Positions 53,101 through 58,397 of a stretch of DNA of 64,000 bases are shown here, piece after piece. The stretch lies in the NCBI GenBank assembly GCA_905221605.1, contig CAJNDS010000100.1, positions 62,001 through 126,000 of the forward strand, given 5' to 3'. The notes under the pieces are model-generated. The model saw only the letters and a program-made list of their open reading frames with translations. It did not search any database and was not told the origin of the DNA. The translations under genes and the position numbers were made by a program. The DNA is from Symbiodinium natans. Lineage: Eukaryota > Sar > Dinophyceae > Suessiales > Symbiodiniaceae. Position 1 is the stretch's first letter, and the number at the start of each line of letters is the position of its first letter.

Positions 53101-54912
53101 GGGACTGGATTCAATCTCCTTCGCAGACAGGATCTTGGCCACGACCGCGTACATGTCCTGGGCAATCTCCAGGAGCTTAGACTCGTAGAGGGAACACATT
53201 TTCTTTCGGTGGTCTTCGGGTTTCCCATACAACACCGGCATTGCTGGAACGTGCTTTATCGCCTGGTTGTAGTCCTCGTCGACCTTGGCTTGCTTTGAAG
53301 CTTGATGTTCTGCAAGCGCTTTGTGTTTTTCTTCGACGGTCAGCTTGCTCCATACTTTAGCTTGAACGCCCGGAAGCGAGGAAAGGCCTTTTTGCTTGAT
53401 CAGTCTCTCCCCATCCCAGCGATAGCCATACGGAATGCCGATTCCGTCTTTTGTTTTGAACGATGGAGTTGCAGGTGCCAGTCTCTCTCGGACTGAGAAG
53501 GGTACATCATCTAGAGGATCATATCGTGCAGGATAGACGATGTCGTCCCATGCTGACCCCCCTGATGGCCGATCTCCTTCATCGAGTGGTCCCACTCCCC
53601 CTTCGAAATCTTCTTCTTCTTCTTGATGCGGGTTTCTTTCTTCAACGGCGTTGTGATGTTGATCATCGAGTTCGGGCGGCTTCTGGTTTCCCAGAGCTTC
53701 AAGATCCTGTGACAATGGGAACTGGAACTTCCCTTCCAGGAGTTCAAGCCTTTTGGCCCTGAAAGTCCTGAAGGCGTCATTCTCGATGGCCTCGTTGATT
53801 CCCTGCAAAGGAGCAACTAAGTACTCTTCCTTGAAGACGAAGCCAGGCTGGATATGATACCCGAGGAAAATTCCTTCAATACCCGTCCCCGCAAACTTTG
53901 ACCTTTTGGGCTGCTTCTGCTTGGGGTCGGCCCAGTACAAAATCTTAGCCCCAAAGGGAACAAGGACCCCTTGGAAGTCGCTCCCGAACCTTTGATTCCA
54001 TGGCACTAAACCGTTGTCAAGACGTTTACTAACGTTCAAAGAAATAGCGTGATGTTGGGATGCAAGTGGCCAGAACTGATCAGGTAAACCAGATTGTACC
54101 AAATTGGCACGCGTACCTTCCAAGATCGTTCGTATTTCACGCTCGATCACTGCTTTGTTCTGATCCACATACTCCCTGGATGTATTGTGCCTAGCTTGGA
54201 GTTGCTTAACCGCGTAGTCGAACTCATGAGCGTTGTCAGAGTAAACAACCTTAACATTATCATCGACCTCGAAAAAGTGCAGTAAATCTTCGTAACACTG
54301 CTCACCACTTTTGTTGTCGGCCGGGTAAACATAACGAAACTTCGTAAAGACATCCTTCACAACATGTGCTACAGTTTGTCCTTCGAATCCGTAGTCCTTG
54401 GCGTCTTTCGTGATGATGTGGTCGATGGTGATGTGGTCACCGAACCCCTTGCTGTGCACAGTGCTAGAACCTCCCTTTCTTCTGGCATGCGGAGCATACA
54501 TTTTGGCTCGTTGGCATACCGGACAGAAAGGGTTCTTTGGACGATGACTCAAAAGATGCTGCACGGATTCCGCTTCAGCTCTTAGAGACGCCTCGTCCTT
54601 CTTCGACTTTGGAATGTGGGCCTCAACGTCGCTATCGGGCACATCTTCACCGCCATCGGGCATGGTAAAGACAGTGATGGTCATGTCGGTACCCTCAGGT
54701 ACCTTCCCGTAGACGGCGTCGAGCTCGTCCATGTTGACCTTGTTCTCCAGCTGCTTCCACTCGCCATCTTTGTATCCCCAGGTGGAACGAATTCGATACT
54801 TGGGGTAGCGAGGTGCAGGTGTTCTGAAGGTCTTTGGGTTATGGGCAACCTTGACGTGGGGATCACCATTCACAGTAACCCATCCAGCCTTCAACAGTTG
54901 CTCTTTCTTCAT
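46285..54912 (-). CDS. Pol polyprotein: integrase, RT, RNase H, 2OG oxygenase-like, SGNH-like, Tpt1/KptA, zinc ribbon
   Basis: 2875 residues from the first ATG; the frame is open up to 55098 and is probably entered by -1 frameshifting from gag at 55068-55062. Visible parts: integrase (about 115-300), reverse transcriptase (about 609-870, YVDD at 811), RNase H (about 1140-1340), a 2-oxoglutarate/Fe(II) oxygenase-like domain (about 1425-1580), an SGNH-hydrolase-like domain (about 1765-1985), a Tpt1/KptA domain (about 2205-2435), a zinc ribbon (2537-2554), an unrecognised region (2575-2795) and a Trp/Arg-rich tail. Typical copia pol ends near the RNase H. No stop or frameshift breaks it. Processing by the ORF1 protease is expected but the cut sites are unknown. 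Confidence 0.95.
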   Translation of the reverse strand: MKKEQLLKAGWVTVNGDPHVKVAHNPKTFRTPAPRYPKYRIRSTWGYKDGEWKQLENKVNMDELDAVYGKVPEGTDMTITVFTMPDGGEDVPDSDVEAHIPKSKKDEASLRAEAESVQHLLSHRPKNPFCPVCQRAKMYAPHARRKGGSSTVHSKGFGDHITIDHIITKDAKDYGFEGQTVAHVVKDVFTKFRYVYPADNKSGEQCYEDLLHFFEVDDNVKVVYSDNAHEFDYAVKQLQARHNTSREYVDQNKAVIEREIRTILEGTRANLVQSGLPDQFWPLASQHHAISLNVSKRLDNGLVPWNQRFGSDFQGVLVPFGAKILYWADPKQKQPKRSKFAGTGIEGIFLGYHIQPGFVFKEEYLVAPLQGINEAIENDAFRTFRAKRLELLEGKFQFPLSQDLEALGNQKPPELDDQHHNAVEERNPHQEEEEDFEGGVGPLDEGDRPSGGSAWDDIVYPARYDPLDDVPFSVRERLAPATPSFKTKDGIGIPYGYRWDGERLIKQKGLSSLPGVQAKVWSKLTVEEKHKALAEHQASKQAKVDEDYNQAIKHVPAMPVLYGKPEDHRKKMCSLYESKLLEIAQDMYAVVAKILSAKEIESSPEAQAALDKEWKKLVDKGCWVEKRVREYDSVAAEARKTNEKVHFGKIFEIGTLKGSELKENDPNRRYKGRSVFQGNKVLDENSDHALFAEMSSSPASMEAGKILDVFGSQPGFSIQQADARQAYTQALFTGVETWVRLPRNRWPKGWRSMKDPVVPLKLALYGHPDSGGIWERHCETELKKVGFEPVLTDIWKSVFYNADLELLMVIYVDDFKLAGPTKNIQKGWESIATVIDMDPAEVIGRYFGCQHIEEKNVTLSKEHHPFHYVFEPENETAAPAKIAEDRWDVIPEVMLAVRHHSYPRKRLYMPTEEDVQMFPTIGPQRYTFQAADGVTEEHQDNMNIARDKCFKQWWTGTTYFDLAARGPEEFGLAVAAARKGKSVRNKAEAKKEVKQNKFVTLSRDQEDKPGSMTKPVTRITYDMKDFLHSCVDRYCELAKVDRSSLKSVSTPFHELRTATPIVNETEKTGRLQPIASKVLMKILFAARMARWDLLRATQSLASRVTKWSPDCDLALHRLVSYINSSIDLTMSGFIGDSIHDCRLWLFSDADFAGEYDSKSTTGCALFLVGPNTYYPINAFSKKQTSITMSSTESEVVSANQGVRAQGLPSLSLWYFLWRGKADREVGPRAEMKTTNSSVVARIDPELDEIRYGTTRPDGMSIADINGLHVQLPKCFQIRHLEDNQATITLLLSGRAGVLRHTDRTQKVSFGWLRQQYEEGHFRLLNVDTSEQVADVFTKPFTERTKWIHALKLIAHTYKSVDPQAGRNSVSKSVPAAPKSVCITTEQLEHVAKLLRRADRYDFEDFEQVAEMMYDNLRMSSSRLRSVVRSGTELAPKYFVFGLWTHGGCFGLTKRTGQMSQLCRYINGFIRKHAPKHFTWTSFVINFMGRAGVHSDKFNLRGSQNWSFGFGPYQGGELWVEDPDQRMDAFTDKDGKTWFGRNLQTCRKPVLLNPHLRHAVQPFTGNRHSLIAYSSGGWTKLGDDDKQLLQDTDFRTPRAQLKHACVCSCASPHDEGGKSPKTTPETVASVLRASIGNAQTYTTCTSASVEPAVPTLSVLAGSLQVVSSIEALGTMSRLVAHGAGYSCDTGMEGRPLALQGHLNMLVNAGLSVEYLQLQAGKEYDALLKSYEVFPPQTIASLSLNDPEIPTPNLLKLARISNEGLSKLQPTERLRRSRFLLVVTDSVTSLGRQNTKGQWKFSIPEEEIFMAALTLRYTSDKLHMCWGKTLSWLTWQVQEEIQAIRAKYGSECEIDVIVWWSGNEVAGRRGCIPTRLAPGAAYSTSQTSAEDVARKVRRCADALATLAGEPHIGFVRIVGNVDHETYNLHPAYNEFISKMFDEFTSRGLQVQNATSQAMKLSYYDDFHLWDTPENRKQIQDYIYTTALLGDLEREASRYADVLDRLGDLFPYVEVEGGYRMDSAAGREALRLYKEVVESGRKDLKVHKIKAPVPVKISKEDTWWEVPDANTAHEPVAAPAQQDKTIARSEVEYPVVSDVSEIDEVKGEVVQAESEKAEYLPLNEVVLADDGDYRPPLASDGRATSAATRKGKSSGQSEDVYAREMYQDASKTHGGEESLEQDLPMTGYWYNGELHDLEPLPSADLRKYEQRVNFRHGDLKLLSLLLRGHQNDWYGLDFDIAMWTDVDKLLDRFNEATRRKWGVRQLLQVTAQDKKRRFEILGIRHEISSSLNLSLFPVRIRAVTGHSEKVMRIESDEFLARRFLTDENLDVAPQVVYHRTDAKSVELILKSGIKVAGGRKGGRAHAYFSPTTLKDEKYTSGLRSTQPFQIAVNLHEALRDGLVFFENSTRGILTRAVVGPQYILSCVDTNTNKVIYAKAGEAQPAATREGEPDTVEQASSSSTVKALASRAVPEDQPKRVKGTVGAFIEAKKARIEAAALESIEEQDEESVDDQTQPAQEVSDTEEAESDSEAPYGSYPCSACQRIVLLGQRFCMTCGENQFPESNKASRQYSSFQQNRRTTLLKLTYNARNDDLLGHLRGIAEKFSKQRGSVSLDALIIRDAKDKFQRARKLKFDSIADRLERDATFFLQMMRNGITVQDACRMDLLVKAVLPDPGRTEEQRLLQAGSNYLSGASRKGMPGKLVYYGDAPMDGLKSAGLIDQFSENPIGMAYGGAFIGFSFYADIATRLSGARTIYSFNGIVEIKHDTPEGMIAELQMLAAECIHSAEEQERITAYHAAKNRETAQQRTEAATTTRPSTQSASSRDTAVREAPWHQGQEQWWSDREWREWREWREPTSQGWGSSRWSSQRGSQWWSR
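46824..46837 (-). repeat. GNRA hairpin copy 2
   Basis: Minus strand TTCCC-GAAA-GGGAA inside pol; both outer pairs differ from the commonest copy but remain paired. Confidence 0.85.
47233..47325 (-). other. Zinc ribbon
   Basis: Pol residues 2537-2554: C-x2-C-x10-C-x2-C (YPCSACQ...RFCMTCG). A small nucleic-acid or protein contact module between the Tpt1 domain and the unrecognised C-terminal region. Confidence 0.75.
47571..47584 (-). repeat. GNRA hairpin copy 3
   Basis: Minus strand CACCC-GAGA-GGGTG; the loop is a different GNRA member. Confidence 0.85.
47608..48300 (-). other. Tpt1/KptA RNA 2'-phosphotransferase domain
   Basis: Pol residues about 2205-2435. Both halves of the family are present: an N-terminal winged helix (LKLLSLLLRGHQ, then LLQVTAQDKKRRFEI) and the NAD-binding half (RIRAVTGHSEKV, VVYHRTDAKS, GGRAHAYFSP, EALRDGLVFFENSTRGIL). 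These match the KptA words LLRH, RIRAVQGHS, YHGT and DGLVFF in order and spacing. The family moves an RNA 2'-phosphate to NAD+, best known from tRNA splicing. Candidate active-site residues are R2224, H2303, H2335, R2360 and H2362. LRGH replaces LRH, YHRT replaces YHGT, and a Tyr stands where the second His of the H-x-H pair is usual. Confidence 0.88.
48468..48481 (-). repeat. GNRA hairpin copy 4
   Basis: Minus strand TACCC-GAAA-GGGTA; the outer C-G pair is replaced by T-A. Confidence 0.85.
49194..49207 (-). repeat. Hairpin copy 5 with non-GNRA loop
   Basis: Minus strand CACCC-TAGC-GGGTG; the stem is intact, the loop changed. Confidence 0.75.
49597..49610 (-). repeat. GNRA hairpin copy 6
   Basis: Minus strand CAACC-GAAA-GGTTG; the middle pair changed from C-G to A-T on both sides. 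It lies in a different reading phase from copies 2-5. Confidence 0.85.
50173..50640 (-). other. 2-oxoglutarate/Fe(II)-dependent oxygenase-like domain
   Basis: Pol residues about 1425-1580, downstream of RNase H. The double-stranded beta-helix signature is visible: iron ligands H1493 and D1495 (VHSDKFN), GGELWVED strand, distal H1557 (HLRHAVQPF) and a 2OG-binding Arg at 1566 (GNRHSLIAY), nine residues after the distal His. This H-x-D...H...R order is that of the 2OG/Fe(II) superfamily. The substrate cannot be read from sequence. TET/JBP-type base hydroxylases belong to the same superfamily, and dinoflagellate DNA contains 5-hydroxymethyluracil, so nucleic acid is a possible substrate, but this is inference. 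Confidence 0.78.
50893..51495 (-). other. RNase H domain
   Basis: Pol residues about 1140-1340. Copia signature words: SDADFAGEYDSKSTTG, SKKQTSITMSSTESE, EDNQATI and EQVADVFTKPF. The catalytic set is D1148, E1194, D1282 and D1334. Confidence 0.93.
51972..51985 (-). repeat. GNRA hairpin copy 7
   Basis: Minus strand TGCCC-GAAA-GGGTA, one G-U pair. Confidence 0.8.
52303..53088 (-). other. Reverse transcriptase domain
   Basis: Pol residues about 609-870. The catalytic aspartates are D722 (QQADARQAYTQAL) and the YVDD box (811-814). YKGRSVFQG matches the copia K-A-R-L-V motif region. All key residues are present. Confidence 0.95.
54013..54558 (-). other. Integrase domain
   Basis: Pol residues about 119-300. 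The N-terminal zinc site is compressed: H119, H123, C130, C133, with only six residues between His and Cys pairs. Catalytic acids are D164 (TIDH), D226 (SDNAHEF) and E257 (VIERE), with 30 residues between the last two rather than the canonical 35. Integrase inserts the cDNA; the intact triad fits the clean target duplication. Confidence 0.88.
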
Positions 54913-55036
54913 GCCTTCAAGAGGGGGATCCTTGGTTAGGATCTCTGCCAGCCATGGTGGATGATCTCCCTCGTCCGCCGCAGGTACCGGGACTACACCG
55001 TCTGGAGCTCCTGGAAGTGGTCCGGCTGCTGCGGCA

Positions 55037-55050
55037 TGCCCTTTCGGGCA
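55037..55050 (-). repeat. GNRA hairpin copy 8, at the frameshift site
   Basis: Minus strand TGCCC-GAAA-GGGCA, eleven bases after the slippery heptamer, so it may act as the frameshift stimulator. Confidence 0.85.
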
Positions 55051-55068
55051 GCTTATGCGTGAAAATCC
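55051..55068 (-). promoter_or_regulatory. Probable -1 ribosomal frameshift site
   Basis: On minus the heptamer GGATTTT (55068-55062) lies in the correct phase (G GAT TTT), followed by CAC GCA TAA. Slipping back one base continues GGA TTT TCA CGC ATA into the pol frame, which is open from 55098. An 11-nt spacer leads to a GAAA-loop hairpin at 55050-55037. The same heptamer is a known -1 site in red clover necrotic mosaic virus. Initiation at the pol ATG (54912) is the alternative. Confidence 0.7.
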
Positions 55069-58000
55069 TGCTGCAAGGAGCAGGTAGGCGCCATTCGTTC
55101 ACCTTCATCGCGATGCGCTACAGCAGCTGGGTGTCCGGAATCATTCCCAATACTGCTGAACACTGGAACATTCCCCCGTAGCGTGCAAGTGAGCTTCTGG
55201 CCATCGGGCTTCACGAAGTACGGAACTTGCCCTGGAGGCCAGTAAAAACCGTACCCTTGCTGCATGCACTTCTTCCCCACAGAGCAAACCGGTGGGGTAT
55301 CCGGGAGTTCCACGAATTCCAGGCTGCCATTCATTGACGGAACCTCGACTTCTGTCCTGGACGATGCCTCCACGATGCCATTGGCCGTGTGAAGGTTGAC
55401 TGGCGTTGCGTCGACTTTTCTACCGACTCCTTCGAAACACTTTCTCAAGTCCGAAGAGCTGATAAGGTCCTCTTCACTTCCCGTATCGGCAATGATGTCC
55501 AAGTTCTGAAGTTCCTTGCGCGCTGGAGCGGCAGTTCCTGACATCATATTTCCTGCTGCACAATGCCGGCAAGCGAAATCAGGCTTGCAGCAGCGATGCT
55601 TGCATTTTGTCTTTTCACCATGGAGTTCCGAGTACACTGAGGCCTCAAGATTTTGTGCGTTGATGACTGCACACTGAAGATCACCAGGGTCGGACATAGG
55701 GCAATCAGCATTGGTTTTGAATCTTGCCACACATTTGCGCTTATGGGGAACAAATTTCCAACCATCTCCGACGCTTTCAACTGGGTGTATCTCAGGGTGC
55801 CTTTCAAAACACACACTCATGTCTTTAGGCTTCAGCTTGAAACTCGTAACGCCCGTCCAATTGGGCAGAGGTGCTTGCTTGTCGCACGTTTTCCAATTGT
55901 ACTGTAACGTTCGCTCTTCGCCGGTTTTCAGCTTCATGGTGATGCTCGCAACAGACTTGATTCTCCATGCTGGAACGGGGCAGCTTTGGGGAATATAATA
56001 GTTGTTTCTCAGAACAACATGTTCCCTAGACAGCGTGAGTGACTTCTCATCAAGACGCCATGTGTCTGCATGCCTACCATCCGGCTCACCCTTTCGGGCG
56101 GCTAAGGCGTACACGCAACAGGCAGCTGCTTTAGCTTCTGTCCTCTTCTTCCGGCTCGGCCTTCGCTTAGCCGGGGAGGGTGCACGTGCCTTAGCCTTGG
56201 CCGGGACAGAGGGCGATGCGGACTTGTCCTTGTGCAAGAACTTGCATTTGTCCCCATTCCTGCAAGTACCCTTGGCATAAAATACGCATGGGATATTGGA
56301 GGTATCTTTGCTGTTGCTCTTCTCTCTCTCGCGAGAACCTGACTTAGGCCGGTTGGGAGATCTCTCCCTTGAGGATGCTTTGGGGTCTTTCGTGTGTTCA
56401 TACTTGCAACGCTCCCCAAACTTACACTTACCCTTCTGAAACAACATGCAAACCTGCCTACCCTGACGTCCTCTGGATGGCTGTCGTCGCTCCGAGGGAG
56501 CGGGCGCCGACGGCTTCGCAGGGGTAGGAGGGGCAGGTGCACCATACTTTGCGCCATGGGCCTTAGCAATCTTGTCCCTGTTCTTCCTAATTCGTTCTCG
56601 TGTGAGGAGATTCTTGATGCTTTCCATGAGGAACTTGTAGGTGTGCTCAGGGGTCCCCTCACGAGCCCGATCGTAAATGTCGAGATCATACTTCAAACGA
56701 TGGGACTTGCGAAGCTCACGAAGGAATATGTCTCGCAAAGTGGTTTCGTCTGGAGGATGCGACAGTCCAGCAATCACTGAATCCCAGTTATGCACGAAGG
56801 TAGCGAGGTCATCATTGATCAGTGCCACTTTCAAGAGGTCTTCGACCGAGTAGAGGGAGCCAACTTCTTCGTTGGTTTTAAAGTAGGCTTCAAACATTAA
56901 CAGCACTTGCCTACCTCTCACTGCTCTACCACAGGTGGCCTCCGTCTCCTTGTAGTTGAGTATTTGTCTCGCAAGCTCGCCCTTCGCCACCCTAGACAAT
57001 GCTGCAAGGATTTTGGTGTCTAGCGTGAGGAATTTCCCTACATCGTTGAGGCTATCTAGTGACGCACCCTTTGCGTACACCTGCTGAATCCACGCAAATG
57101 CTTCATCAGGGTGATCAGATGCTGCTCGAACAGCCTCACGCACTGCCGTCTTCCACGATCTGTACGTCTCCGCTGAGGGAAAATCCGGAAGTTTCACTGT
57201 CTCGGCTTCCTTAGTCTTAGGTTTCGTCTCATCCTTGGTAGCAAAGTCCTTGAGCGCTTTTGCAATCGCTTCATGCACTTCATTAGGGGCTTGCGAAACA
57301 GGAGTAGATGCCCCCAGATTAAACCTCTGGGGCCGTCTCTCAAAGAGACCCTTCATGCTCTCTGGAATCTGCAACGGATTTGGCAAATCAGCATGCGTGA
57401 CATGTGCATTACCGCATGCGGCACCCCCTTGCGGGGGGCTTGCTTCGGCAGTGTTCAAACCCGGTGGAGGTGCTGAGGCCATGGGAACAGCCTGCTGGTG
57501 CTCGGCACCACCTTTCGGCAGGCTAGATGACGCTGTAGCGGTTGCCTTAGCCTCATCAAGTTCAACCATCAAACGCTGGTTCGACTCAGCCAACTCCTGG
57601 ATCAAGACATCACATGCACTCTCTTCTTCATGCATGGCATATGTGAACATGTTCTCTTCATACTGCATTTGCTCTCTAAATTCGTTGCCTAAGAATTCCA
57701 GCTGGGTTTCCCTGTTTTGATCGTACACAACCCTGAGGTTAGCAAGGGAAAATTCACTTTGTTCGAGATGGGTCCTGAGGCGAGTTTCCGATTCGAGAAC
57801 CATGTTACCTCGTGCCTCAAGCTCGAGATTGTGCATCCTGAGTGTGTGTGCGTCCTGTGCGGCTTGGTCAAGCTCCGCCGTTCGACCTCTTAGTGCTGCC
57901 TTGGTCTCCAGTAGTTGTTGTTGTAGCTCACGAACCACAAAGTCCATGCGGTCACTGATGACTTCAATCCGTGCACGATGTTGGGCATCAGCGTGTTGCT

Positions 58001-58223
58001 CGAGTTCTCCCATTTCTGCACGGGCCTGCCTTGTAGCCATGTCCAGGATTTCCGCATGTCTGCGTTCGGCTTCGATACGAACTCGCTCTGCATCCTCGTT
58101 TTGTTGCACGATGATCAGCTGCTGCTGTACCCGGTACTGGTTGAACTGTTGGTAGTTGGTTGTTGCAGACTGATCATGTTGCGCATTGGGATCAATGGTC
58201 CCATCTTGCAGCTGCAGAGCCAT
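55053..58223 (-). CDS. Gag-protease polyprotein (ORF1)
   Basis: 1056 residues from the first ATG, 26 nt after the 5' LTR. In order: a long coiled coil (about 40-225), a proline-rich linker, a helical capsid-like region (about 340-545), a basic segment, two CCCH zinc fingers (C592-x7-C600-x5-C606-x3-H610 and C646-x7-C654-x5-C660-x3-H664), a Cys-rich patch (874-888) and a retropepsin (D913-T-G-S). Copia Gag normally has a CCHC knuckle; here CCCH fingers of the RNA-binding type replace it. The protease lies in the gag frame, so a frameshift yields Gag-Pro-Pol. The stop is TAA at 55055-55053, seven bases after a slippery heptamer. Confidence 0.93.
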   Translation of the reverse strand: MALQLQDGTIDPNAQHDQSATTNYQQFNQYRVQQQLIIVQQNEDAERVRIEAERRHAEILDMATRQARAEMGELEQHADAQHRARIEVISDRMDFVVRELQQQLLETKAALRGRTAELDQAAQDAHTLRMHNLELEARGNMVLESETRLRTHLEQSEFSLANLRVVYDQNRETQLEFLGNEFREQMQYEENMFTYAMHEEESACDVLIQELAESNQRLMVELDEAKATATASSSLPKGGAEHQQAVPMASAPPPGLNTAEASPPQGGAACGNAHVTHADLPNPLQIPESMKGLFERRPQRFNLGASTPVSQAPNEVHEAIAKALKDFATKDETKPKTKEAETVKLPDFPSAETYRSWKTAVREAVRAASDHPDEAFAWIQQVYAKGASLDSLNDVGKFLTLDTKILAALSRVAKGELARQILNYKETEATCGRAVRGRQVLLMFEAYFKTNEEVGSLYSVEDLLKVALINDDLATFVHNWDSVIAGLSHPPDETTLRDIFLRELRKSHRLKYDLDIYDRAREGTPEHTYKFLMESIKNLLTRERIRKNRDKIAKAHGAKYGAPAPPTPAKPSAPAPSERRQPSRGRQGRQVCMLFQKGKCKFGERCKYEHTKDPKASSRERSPNRPKSGSREREKSNSKDTSNIPCVFYAKGTCRNGDKCKFLHKDKSASPSVPAKAKARAPSPAKRRPSRKKRTEAKAAACCVYALAARKGEPDGRHADTWRLDEKSLTLSREHVVLRNNYYIPQSCPVPAWRIKSVASITMKLKTGEERTLQYNWKTCDKQAPLPNWTGVTSFKLKPKDMSVCFERHPEIHPVESVGDGWKFVPHKRKCVARFKTNADCPMSDPGDLQCAVINAQNLEASVYSELHGEKTKCKHRCCKPDFACRHCAAGNMMSGTAAPARKELQNLDIIADTGSEEDLISSSDLRKCFEGVGRKVDATPVNLHTANGIVEASSRTEVEVPSMNGSLEFVELPDTPPVCSVGKKCMQQGYGFYWPPGQVPYFVKPDGQKLTCTLRGNVPVFSSIGNDSGHPAAVAHRDEGERMAPTCSLQQDFHA
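55164..55511 (-). other. Aspartic protease domain
   Basis: Gag residues about 905-1020, with LDIIADTGSEEDLIS as the active-site loop. One catalytic Asp per chain, so it acts as a dimer as in other retropepsins. Confidence 0.8.
56087..56100 (-). repeat. GNRA hairpin copy 9
   Basis: Minus strand CGCCC-GAAA-GGGTG inside gag, one G-U pair. Confidence 0.8.
56232..56450 (-). other. Tandem CCCH zinc fingers in Gag
   Basis: Two fingers of identical spacing (C-x7-C-x5-C-x3-H) with KFGERCKYEH and RNGDKCKFLH, separated by about 35 Ser/Arg/Lys-rich residues. CCCH fingers bind single-stranded RNA; here they probably take the role of the nucleocapsid knuckle. Confidence 0.9.
57424..57437 (-). repeat. GNRA hairpin copy 10
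   Basis: Minus strand CCCCC-GCAA-GGGGG; the loop is another GNRA member, in a different phase of gag. Confidence 0.8.
57508..57521 (-). repeat. Hairpin copy 11, decayed
   Basis: Minus strand with CCGAAAGG core but mismatched outer stem. Flanks (AGCC-type before, GCCG-type after) still match the family. Confidence 0.5.
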
Positions 58224-58249
58224 CGTGTGAGACTCTACGGCTGATAACC
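58224..58249 (-). other. Leader and primer-binding site
   Basis: Only 26 nt separate the 5' LTR from the gag ATG, starting GGTTATCAGCCGTAGAGTC. Its complement CGGCTGATAACC matches the anticodon arm of a eukaryotic tRNA-Asn (CGGCTGTTAACC) at all but one base. This suggests priming by an internal or half tRNA, as in Drosophila copia. A distorted match to the iMet site (TGGTATCAG) is the alternative. Confidence 0.55.
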
Positions 58250-58392
58250 TGAAGTTTTCAGGTCAGCACATGAGGGAACATATAAACCGTTAAGTACGCC
58301 TCTTTTTATCGGCAACTTGAGCCACAGTCAAGGGTAAAGCGATAGTATGCACAGCTCGCAAAAGGAGTGTAATTCCTCCATGAAAAACTACA
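58250..58392 (-). repeat. 5' LTR (on the element's strand)
   Basis: Identical to 45995-46137. It contains TGGCTCAAG (58316-58324), the same nine bases that end the dinoflagellate spliced leader. Confidence 0.97.
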
Positions 58393-58397
58393 TATCC
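58393..58397. other. Target site duplication, right copy
   Basis: TATCC, matching 45990-45994. Confidence 0.95.

Larger units (their letters stand above)
45995..58392 (-). mobile_element. Complete Ty1/copia-type LTR retrotransposon, 12.4 kb
   Basis: Two 143-bp LTRs (45995-46137 and 58250-58392) appear identical base for base and carry TG...CA ends. The element is flanked by TATCC on both sides (45990-45994 and 58393-58397), a perfect 5-bp target duplication. Read on minus it holds a 26-nt leader with primer site, gag-protease ORF1, pol ORF2 in another frame, and a polypurine tract (GGTGAGGGGGG, 46138-46148) before the 3' LTR. Integrase precedes reverse transcriptase, as in Ty1/copia. Identical LTRs and intact frames point to recent insertion. 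It is more than twice the usual copia length because ORF2 carries about 1500 residues beyond RNase H, and its LTRs are unusually short. Confidence 0.97.

Noticed and set aside
52658-53760. GGCCAAAAGGC words at about 52664 and 53750 as extra hairpin copies
   Set aside because: The loop is AAAA, the stems are only three pairs and the flanks do not match the family.
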